Origin: Ecdyonurus torrentis
Taxonomy: Eukaryota > Arthropoda > Insecta > Ephemeroptera > Heptageniidae
Assembly: GCA_949318235.1 (NCBI GenBank)
Contig: OX439133.1
Location: forward strand, 5,809,020 to 5,873,019
DNA: 64,000 bases
Direction of reading: 5' to 3'
Both the position numbers and the translations under genes were made by a program. The notes under the pieces are model-generated. The model worked only from the letters and a program-made list of their open reading frames with translations. It searched no databases and was not told the DNA's origin. Every line of letters starts with the position of its first letter. The first letter of the stretch is position 1. Positions 1 through 14,327 of the stretch are shown here, one piece after another.

Positions 1-155
1 AGATATTGGAGCATATTTAATTAAGTTATTATTTTATCATGTATGTATGTAGGATTATTGCATTTTCTCTATCATGTGTTTGATAAGTTGAATAATTATT
101 ATTTAATTGATTTAGAGAATTGATTCACGTATAGATTGTATTTTGTTAAAATAGT

Positions 156-162
<7 letters not shown>

Positions 163-216
<54 letters not shown>
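163..216. repeat. (CT)n microsatellite
   Basis: Uninterrupted CT dinucleotides, 54 bp. Confidence 0.97.
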
Positions 217-220
<4 letters not shown>

Positions 221-1244
221 TTCATTTAAAGCACTAAAATATTTAGAATGAGGAAGACTACACAAAAAAAGGAGGTTATTTTATTTCATGTTCTAAAAGT
301 GTACGTTTTCCTCGATCGATTGATATGTGAATTTTGAATTTCTAATTTTTGAGTTCATTACGTATTTTTATTAATTTTTGAAAATCGTAAAATGCCAACT
401 TATACATGTTAGCATAGGAAAAATTTGCAGCCTGTGATGTTATTTCGCAACTCAAAAATTAATTACAAAAACTATGCTTTTTTGATACTTAAATCATACT
501 TTTAAGGTCTAACAAGATGATTTTTAAATTACACAAAAATGGGCCTCCAAAACTGAAGCTAATTTTCAGCAAGATCCAAATGTTACAATGCAAGCTAGCG
601 AATGGTAAATAAAAAAAAAAAAATGCAATTTTCTAGTTTCATGACGTCATGCTGAGACGATATTTAATATAAAAATGCTGAGCTGGTTGCAGAAGTTGAA
701 TTTTTCTATGCTCTTCTATGGCGATAAAAACGTGTTTTATAACAAATTGATATTATTTTTGCAAGTCCTATATCTATTGTATAAAATAAAAATAAAAAGT
801 ATTGTTTAGCATAAATGATGTCTTTAGGGATAAAACAACCACAGATATTATAGGGGTTAACCATGCAAAAATTTTAACTGTTCAAAAAATAATAATAAAA
901 AAATACTATAAAGCTCAAATAAAGCTTAAATTCAATAATATTTGTCTCTCTTATCTGATGGTCACGGCTCTTGAAATTTTTATCATAAGGTAGCTGTTAC
1001 TATTGACTTTTAAATGACATAGAAGAGAAGTACATTATGGTCATTTTGTTATTTTTTATATTTATATATAGACACGAGCCTTCTAACTTTATATATATAC
1101 AAAATTTATCGTGTAATGTTGCATGACGTGTTTATGCAAATGCCACGGTCGTAAAAACCAATTAAGTAAAACAATCTTTGAGTGCACGAGTTTGTAAAGT
1201 GAAGGTCAAACTTTTATTGTCGATTTTATTTTGTTTTAATTTCT

Positions 1245-1448
<204 letters not shown>

Positions 1449-1966
1449 TATCCTTTTTTCTCTCTCTTTCTCTCTCTTTTTTTTCCAATTTTTTTGAATA
1501 TTTTATGATTAAAATTTTTTGCAGTGTTGTTTTAAAATGTAGAAAAATTAGTAACAACAAGCCTAACGAAGCATGTATATTTTACTTGTATATTGTATTA
1601 CATGAGGCATATTCGAACTCTGACGGGGGCGTATTTTTAATTCCACCTAAATCAATATTGGTGTTCATATGTAGTAACTAATTAGGCCCTAAGGGGCTAT
1701 ATTATATTATATAAAAAAATGTATTCAAATATAGCTTAATTTAATTAGTATTAAACACATATTAATGTTCTGCATGAGAATTGAAAAAAAAAAAGTCTGT
1801 AATTTTTCAATGTAATTTTGAAAAGTGATATTTTGAACATTATTTTGACTTATGATAGAAATGCAATGTTATAAAATTTGGCAGCAAATTTTTCTCACCT
1901 TGAAAATAATTTTAAAAAAAATCTATGGAAGCTATTTTTTTTTTATTAATAATTCACTAATTTTAA

Positions 1967-2155
1967 ATTACATAATAATTATGCTAGATTTTCAGCACAA
2001 TTTGTTCAATACAGCATAATCAATGCTATACATCATAATAACTTTGTTACAAAGCATAAATATTGTGCTGTACACATAATTAAGTTTTAATTTGGCATCA
2101 TTAATGCTGTATAGTGACATAAATGGAGCATAAATAACGTATTTCATATTTTCCT
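1967..2155 (+). repeat. GCATAA-family repeat, copy
   Basis: It aligns by eye with the right half of the copy at 11655-12095: CATAATAATTATGCTAG, TTGTTCAATACAGCATAATC, GGCATCATTAATGCT and GCATAAATAACGTA in the same order. Confidence 0.65.
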
Positions 2156-3794
2156 TCCAGTGGTTCATAAAATTGGAATAAAAATCAAATAAATTAAAAA
2201 AAAAAGTTAATTTATTTTATTTTTATTTATTTATTTATTTTTTATTTTATTTTTTTAGAAAATGCATTTACAAAGATAACAAAACATTTAATTCATTAGT
2301 AAAAAAAAAGTTTGAAGTCAAGTTCTTAATTTACAAAGAAAAATAATTCGTATATTTGTCCTACACGTTTTGCCTCCCTTACGTCATACCAAAATGGTGT
2401 CTCGAAATATCAGCTTTAAATATCGAGTTTTTTAAAAATAACCACATTTGAAATCGTATTTCTATTATTAAATCACTTTTTCTATGTATATTATAACTAT
2501 TTTAATAAAAACTTATATAAGTTTATTTTTCAATGAATATAACAAATATTATATATATATAAAATATAGAAAAATCGATTTTCGTTAGGGAGACGTATAT
2601 ATTATTTTTTATTCTGTCTATCTCCAACTTTTTCTTCTATTCCCTAGACATGAAAATAATATATAGTTAACTGAAACTGATACTGACATATACTGATAGT
2701 TAATATTATATGTCATAAAAATGTCAAATATTTTGACCATTGATTTTTTTTATATAAATATAACCACACACACACAAAAAGTACAAAATATACAAAATAT
2801 TAATAAATTATCAAATAACTTTATAAAAATAGAAGTAAATATCATATAATATAGTTATTTATTTATTATGACTAATTTAATCGAAAATACACCCTTTTTT
2901 TTTCTCTATTATATATTTTTCATCCCCATTTTAGTTATTTTTTTTTTTTGCACTTTTCGTACGCAAACGCCATCTCTTGATATGAGTTTGTACTTTACTC
3001 AAAGTAATGATAAAAAAATACTTATTTTTTTTTGCTTGTCGATTTTTTATTATTATTATGAAAAGAAAAGAATTTACTTTTCTTTTTTTTTTTTGCGTAT
3101 TCTCTTAATGAGGACGTTTCTTTTATGTTTGAATAAAAAATATATTATTCTTTTATATTTGTGTATTCGTTTTTATAAATAAACATTGATTTTTTTTGTT
3201 TTCTTCTTTAATTGGATTTTTTTTCTTTGCTTTCATGTTTTAATTATTCTATATATACATAAAAAAATGAATTTAAATACTTTAATCGTCGTTTTTAGCT
3301 TTGAAATACGTTTTCTTCTTTATGCTATTTCAATTTATTTTAATTGTAAAGGAAATGCTATATCTTATACTATATATGGAAAATAGGTTGCATTACAACT
3401 CATTTATAAATCTATGTATTTTTAGTATGCATGTACCGCAACGAAATCAAAAAAATTTACAACTATAGACTGAAATGCATCACTAAAATTGAAAGTTATT
3501 CATTTCATTTCGGTACAGAAGATACTGAAGAATTCTGATTTCGCAATAATACAAATAAAATTACGTAATTTTTCTCATAGACATGTCTATGATTTTTCTT
3601 GTATTGCTATATATTGTAGAGCACAAATATTCCTATTTTGTAATAACATAAGCATAATTATGCTGAGCATTTTAACTATTATGCTATCTAGTATAATCAC
3701 TGTGTAGCAAAAATTACGATGTTATATGCATAAGTGTTACTGCATTATTCTAGCATAACACGTATTTATCCTGATCCGTGTATAAATCATTTTT

Positions 3795-4085
3795 TGTAAT
3801 GAAAAACACGCACAGAAATAAATACGTAATAATTATGTCATAGCTTCAAATTTATGCATAATAGCAACATTATTTATGCTATATTGTATAGTGGTTACAC
3901 TACTTAAGATTTTCAGCTATGTTACTTATGTTAATACAAAATAGCAACATTTGTGCTCTACAATATAGCAAGTATTCAATACAGCAAAAATTAAGTTTTC
4001 TTCTTTGTCTTTTTCTCTCGTGAATGCTGCTGAATATGCTGGGCTATCATATAAGTATTACCATAGCATAAATATAAATATACCA
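3795..4085. repeat. GCATAA-family repeat, copy
   Basis: It contains AAATAAATACGTAATAATTA, shared with about 11918, plus several GCATAA/TTATGC words (ATTTATGCATAATAGC, ATTTATGCTATATTG). Confidence 0.55.
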
Positions 4086-4740
4086 CGCTATTTTTGTTTC
4101 GTGTTCTTGTATAAAAAAAAATCAAAGAGCTAAAATGATGAGTATGGCATATAAAAAATAGAGTAGACTATAATATATTAAAAGCAGATGAGCGTGTTAT
4201 AATTATAGAACTGTCAATATCTTTGATTAATTGTATATTTCGTTCTATCCTAGACACACATACACCAAATATTGGCTAATTTTAGATATAGACTATACGA
4301 TTTGAGTGTCAGTTTTACTGGAAATGACGTAAGCTATCGTAGTTTAGACGTTATACACATATTGCTTAAGAATTTTGCTGGTCATTGTTTTAAACTTATA
4401 AGTGATCAAATTGTTTAATGCATACGGAGAAATGAATTTGTTCTCTACGTTTGTAACAGTGAAAAATAATTCTAACGTAACAATTCTAAATTTTTCTCTT
4501 TAATATTTGTTTTGGTTAATAATAGTCAAATATGATGTAAAATAATTTGATAATTCTATATATTAAAAAAGGATTATTCAATGATTTTTTTTCCCCATAA
4601 TAAATTGATACTTTAATAGCTAAAAAAGGCATTTTCAAAATAATAGATTAAAAATAGAGGGGGATAAGGTAAATTTTGTCTAAAATTGATTTACTATTTT
4701 CTTTGTGGTCATTAAAGAAAGAAAATAATTATTCTTATAT

Positions 4741-5010
4741 AGAAAGCTATAGGGTGGCACATGACGTCATACTAAAAGCGCTTCGTCACCATAATATACT
4801 GGAGCAATAAATAACATTGCTCAGTATAGGACAAACTTAATTTTTGGCTTTGGTAATTTTGTTGTTAGCATTACTTTTATCGCATACTTGAAAACCTAAT
4901 TCAACTTTAGCATCAATGCTCGCAAAAATATTGCCAAGTATTTTAAAACTGGCAAATTGTTTCAATTTACCATACCGGCCCATGCTATTTAGTGCTCACA
5001 TATGGCGTCT
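4741..5010 (+). repeat. CRE-bearing dispersed repeat, about 280 bp, copy 1
   Basis: It begins TGACGTCATACTAAAAGCGC, then GGAGCAATAAATAACATTGC and CAGTATAGGACAAA, later AACCTAATTCAAC, GCATCAATGCTC and ATATGGCGTC. Its two ends are imperfect inverted repeats (GACGCCATAT...AGCATAGGACAAA type). Homologous stretches lie at 45335, 48215 and 54540. Confidence 0.72.
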
Positions 5011-5755
5011 ACTAATGAATACATCCTATATATAGTAATAGATTTTTTTACAATGCTTTTAAAAATAGCTCTATTGCTTCTATTATGGTATATAATTGTT
5101 TATAAATATTTATCGGAAAAAGAAAAATAGTAAAAGAGAAAGAAAAGAAAAAAAAAAAAGAAAAAAAAACGTAAGGATATCATAATACGTGTTTATCCTA
5201 AGTTAAAAGGTAGAAGAAAAAAAAATTGGAGATATAATTTTTCAAAGCTTTCACCGTGGAGTGTTTTTGATGGACAAGTTATTGCGGTCCAACTGTCCAT
5301 CCAAACAAACCAATCCATCACAAACGTCCCAGACACACGTTCAATAATGACCATACCATATTACAATAAGGACCATTTTCCTTTGCTCTCATACTCAAAA
5401 CCACTACCTTAAACTATACACGCAAAATATACGAATTTAACTCTTAAGGGACCGTGTATGTTGAAACAGTCTCCGTAAGATTAGCATGCAAAAGAGACTT
5501 TTAGTATTTACGTTCTCTCCCTCTGAATATGATGTAATTATGACTGAAATTTATTATGCTGTAATCAGCATAAAATTTCGCTTTGAGGCCTGTTGATAAA
5601 ATTTTTATATTATCAATAGATTTTTTTATAATTAATTTCAAACTTTGATAATTTTTTAGTAAAGTTGCATATTTATTTTAGTGGTAACATTTACTGTCGT
5701 CAATAAGTCTGCGTACTGTATATAATACAATAGAACTGCTGCACCTTTGTAAGTC

Positions 5756-6228
5756 AAAAAGTGCAGTAAAAAGTAAGTGAACAAAGAGCAGTTTTTCAAT
5801 AGAAGAGATTACCTGCTACCTGACAACACGGGACCCAATTATTTTATGCGTCAATGATTTTGATAACTTGCGAAGTAACAGTCACAGTGAATCAAATTTA
5901 TTTTAAATGTTAGTTTTATTAAAAATCATGCATATTTCTTTTTTGATCGAAGTTATAGCTTCATATTAAAGTAATTTATTCAAATAAAAAATATTACATA
6001 CTACTCATTATTTTAAAATCACGGTAGTTAAAAATATCACTAGAACTTCGATCAAAAAAGAAATATGTATGATTTTTAATAAAACTAACATCTAAAATAA
6101 ATTTGATTTACTGTGAAAATTACTTCTCGGGTTATCAAAATCATTGACGCGTAGTTAATTGGGTCGTGTTGTCAGGTAGCATTAATCCCTTTTATCTCTC
6201 TTTTTTCACTTACTTTTTATTGCAACTT
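5756..6228. mobile_element. Foldback element with arms of about 190 bp
   Basis: The left arm (5756-5955) and right arm (6040-6228) are inverted copies with substitutions. Shared landmarks are GTAAAAAGTAAGTGAA, CTACCTGACAACACG, CAATGATTTTGATAAC, AATCAAATTTATTTTA and TTCTTTTTTGATCGAAGTT. An AT-rich loop of about 85 bp separates the arms. No coding capacity. Confidence 0.8.
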
Positions 6229-6586
6229 TACTATACCTATACCTGATATACCTGAAAATAAATCAAAGTACCAACTTATGAAAATTCTTACTACAGCTAT
6301 TAATTTTCATTTGCTTAATTGAAAAATTAATATCTTTTTTCCTGCATATCTTTAAAAAAAATTGTTAACGCCGCTCAAAGCAGAATTTTATTTACAATTT
6401 AATGCTCTAATTTCAAGTTTCTAGATACAAAATTGACAATTTGACGGCGTAAATACGATTTCCCGTGCTTTGTTTATGGGGATTACCAACATACACGGCC
6501 CCTTAAGTAATTTGTAACTTGTTATACCATGTAATTACGGTTGATTTTTGTATAGCATGCAAGTATAGAAATAAATACTTTTACAT

Positions 6587-6703
<117 letters not shown>

Positions 6704-8337
6704 GCATGTAAAAATGAACTTTATTAAAAATATTTCATTAATTATATTCTTGCTTTTGATTTTTCTGACAAGTGTGGTTTTCATATTTTGAAAAATTGAT
6801 ATAAAATTAAATGAAATTTTTGTAGAATTGTGCGCTGATTTTTATATATAAAAATGTATAAAAAATTTCAGGTTAAGGATATTAATCATAGTTTATATCT
6901 TTTATTAAATTTTTTGTTTGCTTTTCATTGCTTTTGTCAGTATACAGAATAATACTATATAACGTTGGTTCATCATATTTTATTATTAAGTAAGTTTTTT
7001 TAATAATAAAAATTTATTTTTAATATTTGCTAAATTTATATAATAAAAATATATATTTTATTTTTAATATTTATTTATAAATTTTATACTTTATTATATA
7101 TTTTTTTATAATTATATTTTATTTATAATTTTATAAATTTTATTATTCATTTGATACATTCACGGGCTATAGCTAAGAATGACACTTTCTTCACATGTTC
7201 ACATCCTGAATGTAGTGATTACTATTTTTAAATTGAACAATATTTTATTGCATTACTAATTGATGATGAAAAATTCGTAATAGAAATTCCAAAACATTAA
7301 AACATTAAAATGTGTGTCTGTCCCTCTTTTAAATATTTCCAACCTTGGTACAGTAGTTTTACGCTAAGCAATGGTAAAAATATAAGGAGATTCGCAGCCT
7401 TTTTCTCGCTCCTCGCCGATAGCGTCCATTTAAAGTCAGAAAATGAGTGGTAATTTGATTAAAAAACTGATTTTTTTTCAGCATTGCATTGATAAAAATC
7501 TGCAAAAAAAAAAAAAAAAAAAATAACAGTGTTAAACTCTTAAAAAACATTAAATAATAAATAAAAAAAATAGTTATGTTTAAAATACTATTGATATTAG
7601 TTTATGGTTTTAGTTATCTCATATTTAGACACCAGAATGTTAAATATTGCTTTTTATTTTTCAAAAATCCTCATTTTAATACTACTTTAGCAATTAAATT
7701 GCAAAAAAATAATAATAATAATAATAATTATAAATAAATTTAATAAAAAAATTAATTAATACTGGTAAGGTGTAGGTTGGAAAGGTGCGCATACTTAGTT
7801 AGTTTCAAGATATTAAAATTTATAAATTATTGAAATCTATATAATACCTGATAAATATCTAAAAATTCAAGTTTAAAACATATATAGTTAGTATAAAAAG
7901 TGTGAAAATTGTTTTTAAACTTTCTTCATTTCTCCCCCTTATCTAAAATTAAGTAAATTAAAAGGTTTCATGGACACGCGTAAATCCGGAAGTTACCCCC
8001 TTTCCCTCCTAACACCAGCTGTTTACTGAAAAAAAAATAGTAGATACAAAAACGTGCGTATTAATTAACATAAAATTAGACTGCGGATATTTCCTGTATA
8101 TCGAAGCAATTATATCGCCCAAATATTGTCGATTAAGAAAACGTAAATAAGATTAAATATTTAAAATATTTTTTGCTGTTGTTAATGATTTGATTTTGAT
8201 TAGAAATTTTGAGACTAGTAACAGATTTTTTTTATGGAAAGTAATTGATGTGCAAAAAAAGTTATGTATTTAATAACATTTAGCACTATTCTTTTTTTTT
8301 TTTTTTTTATCTCGCATTTGTATTCCAAATTATTTGC

Positions 8338-8340
<3 letters not shown>

Positions 8341-8424
<84 letters not shown>
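8341..8424. repeat. (CT)n microsatellite
   Basis: Perfect CT repeat, 84 bp. Confidence 0.97.
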
Positions 8425-8426
<2 letters not shown>

Positions 8427-9673
8427 GTAAAATTCAATTAGCGTTACCGCTGAATTTTTTTGTCAACCATTTTTATCAACCTAAAATATATACGTAAATG
8501 TGTATTTAGTATTCCTCATTTAAGTCTTGGTTTAATAGTTTGTAAAATGTTAAATGAATGTTTTAGCAATGCTTATAAGAATAAGAAATTGGTGTAGGAG
8601 CTCCTTTTATTACTCCTCCGATGATTAGCTAACACGCCATACGCGAGTAACATCCATTAAAAATACTTCTTTACACACGAAAAATCCATTTTTATGTAAA
8701 TATTCTCCTTTAAATGTATGTAAATAGTATTTACATTCAGTGGATTTGGTCTTGCCGAATAAAAAAAATTTGAAAAAATTATGATGAGTAAACAGAAATC
8801 GTTATCTTAAAAACCTTATGTCCGATATTATAAAGAATCGCTCCCAAATACATAGTGAGACCATACGTTGCTAAGATGCTGATTATAAAAAAAACACCCC
8901 TATGTATATTCTAAGGTTTCATGAGGGAGATATTATATTATATTTTACAATTTCGTCCTCACTGTTATTTGATATTTTTCAAAACTTCTTATATTTACTT
9001 CCCGCACTATGGCTTCATATTCGTACGACGAATTTTTTTTTCTCACGTGAAAGGTGTGTATTACACACCAAAAAAAAACAATGGAGTCTAATAATAATAC
9101 AGTACATATTATTTAACTACACGGGGAAAAAATGTGACAAATTATGGTATACAATAGTTACTCGCTTTTACATTATTATATTTTCTTATTGGACGCGTCT
9201 ACAGTCTACGTCTATTTTAAAATAGAGTGATCTTGCAGTAGAGCTTTATTTCTTAGAGATGAAAGTATTTTTTCTGTACAACAAAAATAATAAGGAAATA
9301 TAGATATTTAAAAAAAAAAAAACTTTATGTGCGCATTTTTTTTTTTTTTTTTTATCTTTTTGTTATTATTTTTATTTACTTTATTATATTACAATTTAAA
9401 AAAAAAAAATCCAAACTTCTTATTTTTAATAATACTAAAAAAAAATTACATATTTGAGTATAATGATCAAAATTTGTTATAAAATAATTTTATTAATAAA
9501 TAATAATTATTACTGTAATATTCATATCCATTACACAAATATAAATTACAATAAGATATTGACGAGCCCAATGCTTGTTTGTGCATTATATCATACTATG
9601 AACAGCCATTGCTGATTCCAAATGTCTTACTTCACCCCCCACCCCACCCCCCTCCACGTAATGTTACTTTTAC

Positions 9674-10027
9674 TCAATAATTATGATGTTTCAAAACTCC
9701 ACCCCCTCGCGAACACAATTTACACCACCGATAGTATATATCCCGTGATAGAATTAAGGCTAGAAGAAATCTTATTAGTGTTTTTGTTGTAGTTTTTAAG
9801 GTTTCTTGTACTTTAGTCTCATCGTCCCAAGTATTTTTTTTATTTCTGTATGTTGTTTGTGTCAATACTTTGGTGTGCGATGTTTGCTCCAGCGCCGCTC
9901 TTGCCTGCGGCTTTATCAGATTATCTAGCTCTAGCTGATAATTCTCTCGTACCACAACTAAGCGAAACTGTAAGTAAGCTGGACATTCAACAATGTTCTT
10001 AAGATGAGAAATATATTTAATTTGCAT
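9674..10027 (-). other. Unrecognised 117-codon open frame in a GC-enriched island
   Basis: The frame has a mixed, non-repetitive composition, with RENYQLELDNLIKPQ and a Lys/Thr-rich centre. I recognise no domain. The opposite strand also has an open frame (about 9849-9998) reading through APAPLLPAALSDYLALADNS and passing over a donor-like gtaagtaag. It may be an exon of an unknown gene, a transposon relic or chance. Confidence 0.2.
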
Positions 10028-11047
10028 TTTATCAAAGATTTATTCATGATTTTTTTTTTTTTTTTTTTTTCAGTACTTGTTTTTTAGTACTTGAGTATTT
10101 TTACTTCATTTGCATGATGAAAAAAATATTCTTATTACATTATACGTTAAAAATTGTTATTAAAAGTTTCTCATTTCTTAATAGAATGTATGCAAAATAT
10201 TCTTTTCATAATTACTTTATTATTATTTTTTTTTTTTAATAAAAATTTCAGCTTTATGAAAGCATGCAAGGTTTTAATATAATACAGTATTCTATCTTAG
10301 GATATAATTAAAAAAATAATAATAAAAAAATAAAAACGAAAAAAAAAAAGTCAACTTTTATTCTGGAACAGTTTAAGGCATTTAAAATTTCAAACAGTGC
10401 AAAAGAAACATAATTCGTAACTTTAGATATATCCAGTTTTCGAGAAAATTGAAAGCTTTGCGAACATTAGCTCATGAAATAACAAATAAAACTAATGCAA
10501 ACTCTTTTTTTTTTTTTTTTTTTGTAACTGGTATAGCGTTTAATCAATAACAATATGATGCCTGATATATTTATTATTATTTTCTTTTTATTTATTCAGA
10601 TTGTTATTGTTTGGTCAAATTAAATAATAATATTTATAAATTTCGCTATACAATACAAAAATGATTAAAAATTCATTTAATAGTTTTTTAATGTAACAGT
10701 CTCCAAAACTATTTTTCCCCATAATTAAACCAGTAATAAAATTACAAATTGTAAATTATTATTATTATAAGATCAATTATTTAAAAAATTAACTAATTAT
10801 TTTAAACTAAAAACTATAAAAAGCATTTTTTACACCTTTGTTTTTACTTTTTAGTGGGCATAAAATGTAACTTTAAAAAACATTACAATGTGGGTAACCG
10901 CATTATTTTGTTTACGCAATGTTAAAATATTTTGTTTCATATTTATTATTATTACAACAACAAAAATCATGGCTTTTTATGTTGTATAAAAAAAAAAGAA
11001 AGAAATGCAAATGAGCAATGTCGGTTACGCCTGCAAAACAAGATTGC

Positions 11048-11089
11048 TTATGCAACCTGCCACAACGCGGCGTTGAAGCAGTTGCATAA
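11048..11089. repeat. Two-tier small palindrome
   Basis: TTATGCAAC (11048-11056) pairs with GTTGCATAA (11081-11089), and inside it CAACGC (11063-11068) pairs with GCGTTG (11070-11075). GTTATGCAACCCGCACAAC near 62250 resembles its left part. Confidence 0.5.
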
Positions 11090-11272
11090 CCTAACAGGCG
11101 CTTTTGTGTCGAGCTATGCTAGTACGTAACGTGAATTTTAGTATTTACCGGCGATCACCGTCTCGTCTCCCGGTATTGACATAATTCAATTCCCCCCTCT
11201 TTTTATATTATACTGTATAGATAGACCCGTATTATATCAAAATATATTAAAACCTTTTGCGTTTGACGTCAC

Positions 11273-11274
<2 letters not shown>

Positions 11275-11327
<53 letters not shown>
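11275..11327. repeat. (CT)n microsatellite
   Basis: Perfect CT repeat, 53 bp. Confidence 0.97.
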
Positions 11328-11330
<3 letters not shown>

Positions 11331-11654
11331 CTCTTTCATATAAAGCTGATCGTATATACCTTTATATTTAAATATTTTACATTTTTATATACATCCACTT
11401 CACATAAATTTTTTTATATCAAACGACGTTGAATTTAATTGTGTTGAAATAAAAACGATAACAAAAATGAAGTAAAAAAAAAAATCTAATAAAAAGCAAT
11501 TTTTAGTGTTAATTTTTTATTTCTTATAATGCTTGTGTAAAACGACTTTGTTGATTTACGAAATTATCAATTTAGTTATTCATTGACTTTTTTTATTATT
11601 TATTCATGGAAAATATCGATTTCAATAGTTCGTATATGATTGTGATGATGTTGA

Positions 11655-12095
11655 ATAATTATTATGCTGCATAGCATAATTAAATGAGTGTTATCTTTTA
11701 TGCTTATTTAAATTGTTTATGCAAGAAAAAGTAATTTATGCTGCATTTATGTTATTATAGCATAAATAGTGCTAAATTGGAACAGCATAAATAATTATGC
11801 CGTACAATATAATATTTAAGCAATTTAGCTTAGTTATTATGCAATATAGCATAAATTTTGTAGTAGTGGATAAAAATTGCTGAAAATGATTTTGTATAAT
11901 TGTTACGCATGTACAAAAATAAATACGTAATAATTATGCTAGCTCATTATTTATTAGCAATTTTTGTTCAATACGGCATAATTAATACTATACTACATAA
12001 TACAATGTACAACATAATTATTTATGTTCGAATCTGACATCATTTATGCTATATTGATATAAATGCTGCATAAATAACGTAATTTTTTATTTTAT
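11655..12095. repeat. GCATAA-family AT-rich inverted repeat, fullest copy
   Basis: The left half has GTAATTTATGCTGCATTTAT, ATAGCATAAATAGTGC and AACAGCATAAATAATTATGC. The right half is an inverted relative (CATAATTATTTATGTTCG ... TGCTGCATAAATAACGTAAT). The word GCATAA or its complement recurs many times. Related sequence is at 1967-2155, 3795-4085, 22485-22560 and 50262-50450. Confidence 0.65.
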
Positions 12096-12982
12096 TTTTC
12101 TTTTCTTTATTTTTTATCGATTTTTATTTTTAGATGCATATATTTTTATGGAGTCCAGTATTCACCTGAAATAAAAACTGTGGAAATATTAAATTTGTGC
12201 TAAAAAAAACAAAGTGATACATAATTATAAGCAAGTGTCATCTGGTGCTCATTCGTTAAACTAATTTTGTTACGGGGGGAAAAAACTGCGTACCGAGAGC
12301 AAAATAATTTAGTGTTTTACATGAAGTGCTGGATTGAATAGAGGCAATGAAATGGAAAGCTTATACAGGATAAAGATAATTCGAACATTTATTAATTCTC
12401 CATACACATTTATATAACGCAACGTGCTGTGAATTGATGCATGTATTTAAAGCTTCATTATATATATAAAAAAAAAATAACAAAAACGTTTATCTCTATA
12501 TTTCTCCTTCGTTAAGTTAAAACCATAGGGTTAATTTTCTTTTTAAAGATAACATTTAACAAATTAAAATTACATTAATGTCAGTTATATACTCATAAAT
12601 CCATCCTTCTCTCTCACTCTCTTTTTCCCTTACTCTCTCTTTCTCACTCTCATCCTCGTCTGTGATGAGTTTTAAAAATTGAATTATAAAGCAAAAATTA
12701 GAGTTTTTGTAAAAAAAAATCTTTCTCTTTCTCTAATCTTTTAGCAATGAAGTAACATTTTTTTTTCTTTATTTTTTTTTTAAAGAAAATTTGCTCGTTT
12801 AGCATTTTATTTTTTTACCAAAAAAAATTCATACCATGAAAAAAATGTAATTTTGTCTGCAGAAATCTTCTTGCTTTAAAATTAGCATCGGTAATCTGTT
12901 TTTGAATAATAATAAATAATAATAAAATGTTACGGAATATTAAACTTTTGATGAAATTTGACTCTGTAAGTTGCTATGGCAG

Positions 12983-12986
<4 letters not shown>

Positions 12987-13052
<66 letters not shown>
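12987..13052. repeat. (CT)n microsatellite
   Basis: Perfect CT repeat, 66 bp. Confidence 0.97.
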
Positions 13053-13053
<1 letters not shown>

Positions 13054-13308
13054 ACAGTGATAATAAAATACTACAAATTTCAATTTTTTTTTTAAATGCT
13101 ATTATTAATTAAAGGACCATAATTTTTTAGGTAATTTTAATTCCTTTCTTTCTTGATAAGAAACCCTGTTGTTGTTTTTTCTTCCTTTTTTTTTTTATTA
13201 TTTGAATTTTAGAGACATAAGCCATTTAATTACTTCTATCATTAGTTACATGCAGAAATCAAACTTGTGTAAAAAAGCAATAATATTGCGACATCCATCG
13301 CTTTTCTT

Positions 13309-13312
<4 letters not shown>

Positions 13313-13396
<84 letters not shown>
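13313..13396. repeat. (CT)n microsatellite
   Basis: Perfect CT repeat, 84 bp. Confidence 0.97.
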
Positions 13397-13400
<4 letters not shown>

Positions 13401-13715
13401 AATACAAATACAAGGTGTGTATATCCTAAATATTTTGCAGTTCCGCGCATTCTCTTGAAACTTTTTTTTTCTTTTTCTTCCCCTATATTTCCCAAGATAT
13501 ATAGAAGACAGAGAGAAGGGGAAGTTGGTACAATGACCCCTCTTTCTTGTCAAGGGTGTCCCGCCCACCCAGGCTGGCAAGTCCGGGCCGGGGATTTGAA
13601 AAAGATACCTTGACTGCTTGCCATGCGCTTTGTAAAAAAATTGATTGATATTTATGAAATTCAAAAAGTATGACGTCACGATGGTTTATATTTTAAATTA
13701 TAATCAAATATCGAC

Positions 13716-13720
<5 letters not shown>

Positions 13721-13755
<35 letters not shown>
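13721..13755. repeat. (CT)n microsatellite
   Basis: Perfect CT repeat, 35 bp. Confidence 0.95.
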
Positions 13756-13762
<7 letters not shown>

Positions 13763-14327
13763 AGATAAGGTTGATGTATTTAAAATTGATGATACAGGAT
13801 ATTGAATTTTAATTTAAGACATATTTTATATATTTTTCATTTTCTTAAGAAATGAAAGCATACATTACAATATAAAATCAAAGCGATTAGTGTAAGCTGA
13901 TTAGCACGATAAGAAAAACACTGGATTTTTTTCTTCCGTGCTCTATTTTAATAATGATTAATATTAGCAGGAAAAAAACTCATTTGTATAAGCCTGATCA
14001 CACGTTGCAACATATTTCAATGTATTGTATGATGATTTCATGGTTTTTGAATAAAAAAATGAAATTTATTGAAAAACATTGCAGTTGCTTTTTTGTTTCG
14101 TGGCAGTTGCGAGAGAAAAAAATAGTCATTTTTTCGTGCAGAATCTGTGATTTAAAATTTTATTTTATTGTCGTAGTGAAAAAACATTTATTTCTATGAA
14201 GTTATACAATTATTTAAGTCTCTATAAGAATGCATTGTGTTACCGTAAACCGATATACAGTACGTAATATCATTTTTAAATTTTTATACAACGCAGTGAT
14301 TTGTACAGCAAAATAAACTCGTATACA

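Noticed and set aside
13242..13679. 145-codon minus-strand frame
   Set aside because: Its centre is the GA/CT repeat (Arg-Glu string); only the small GC island beside it deserves notice.
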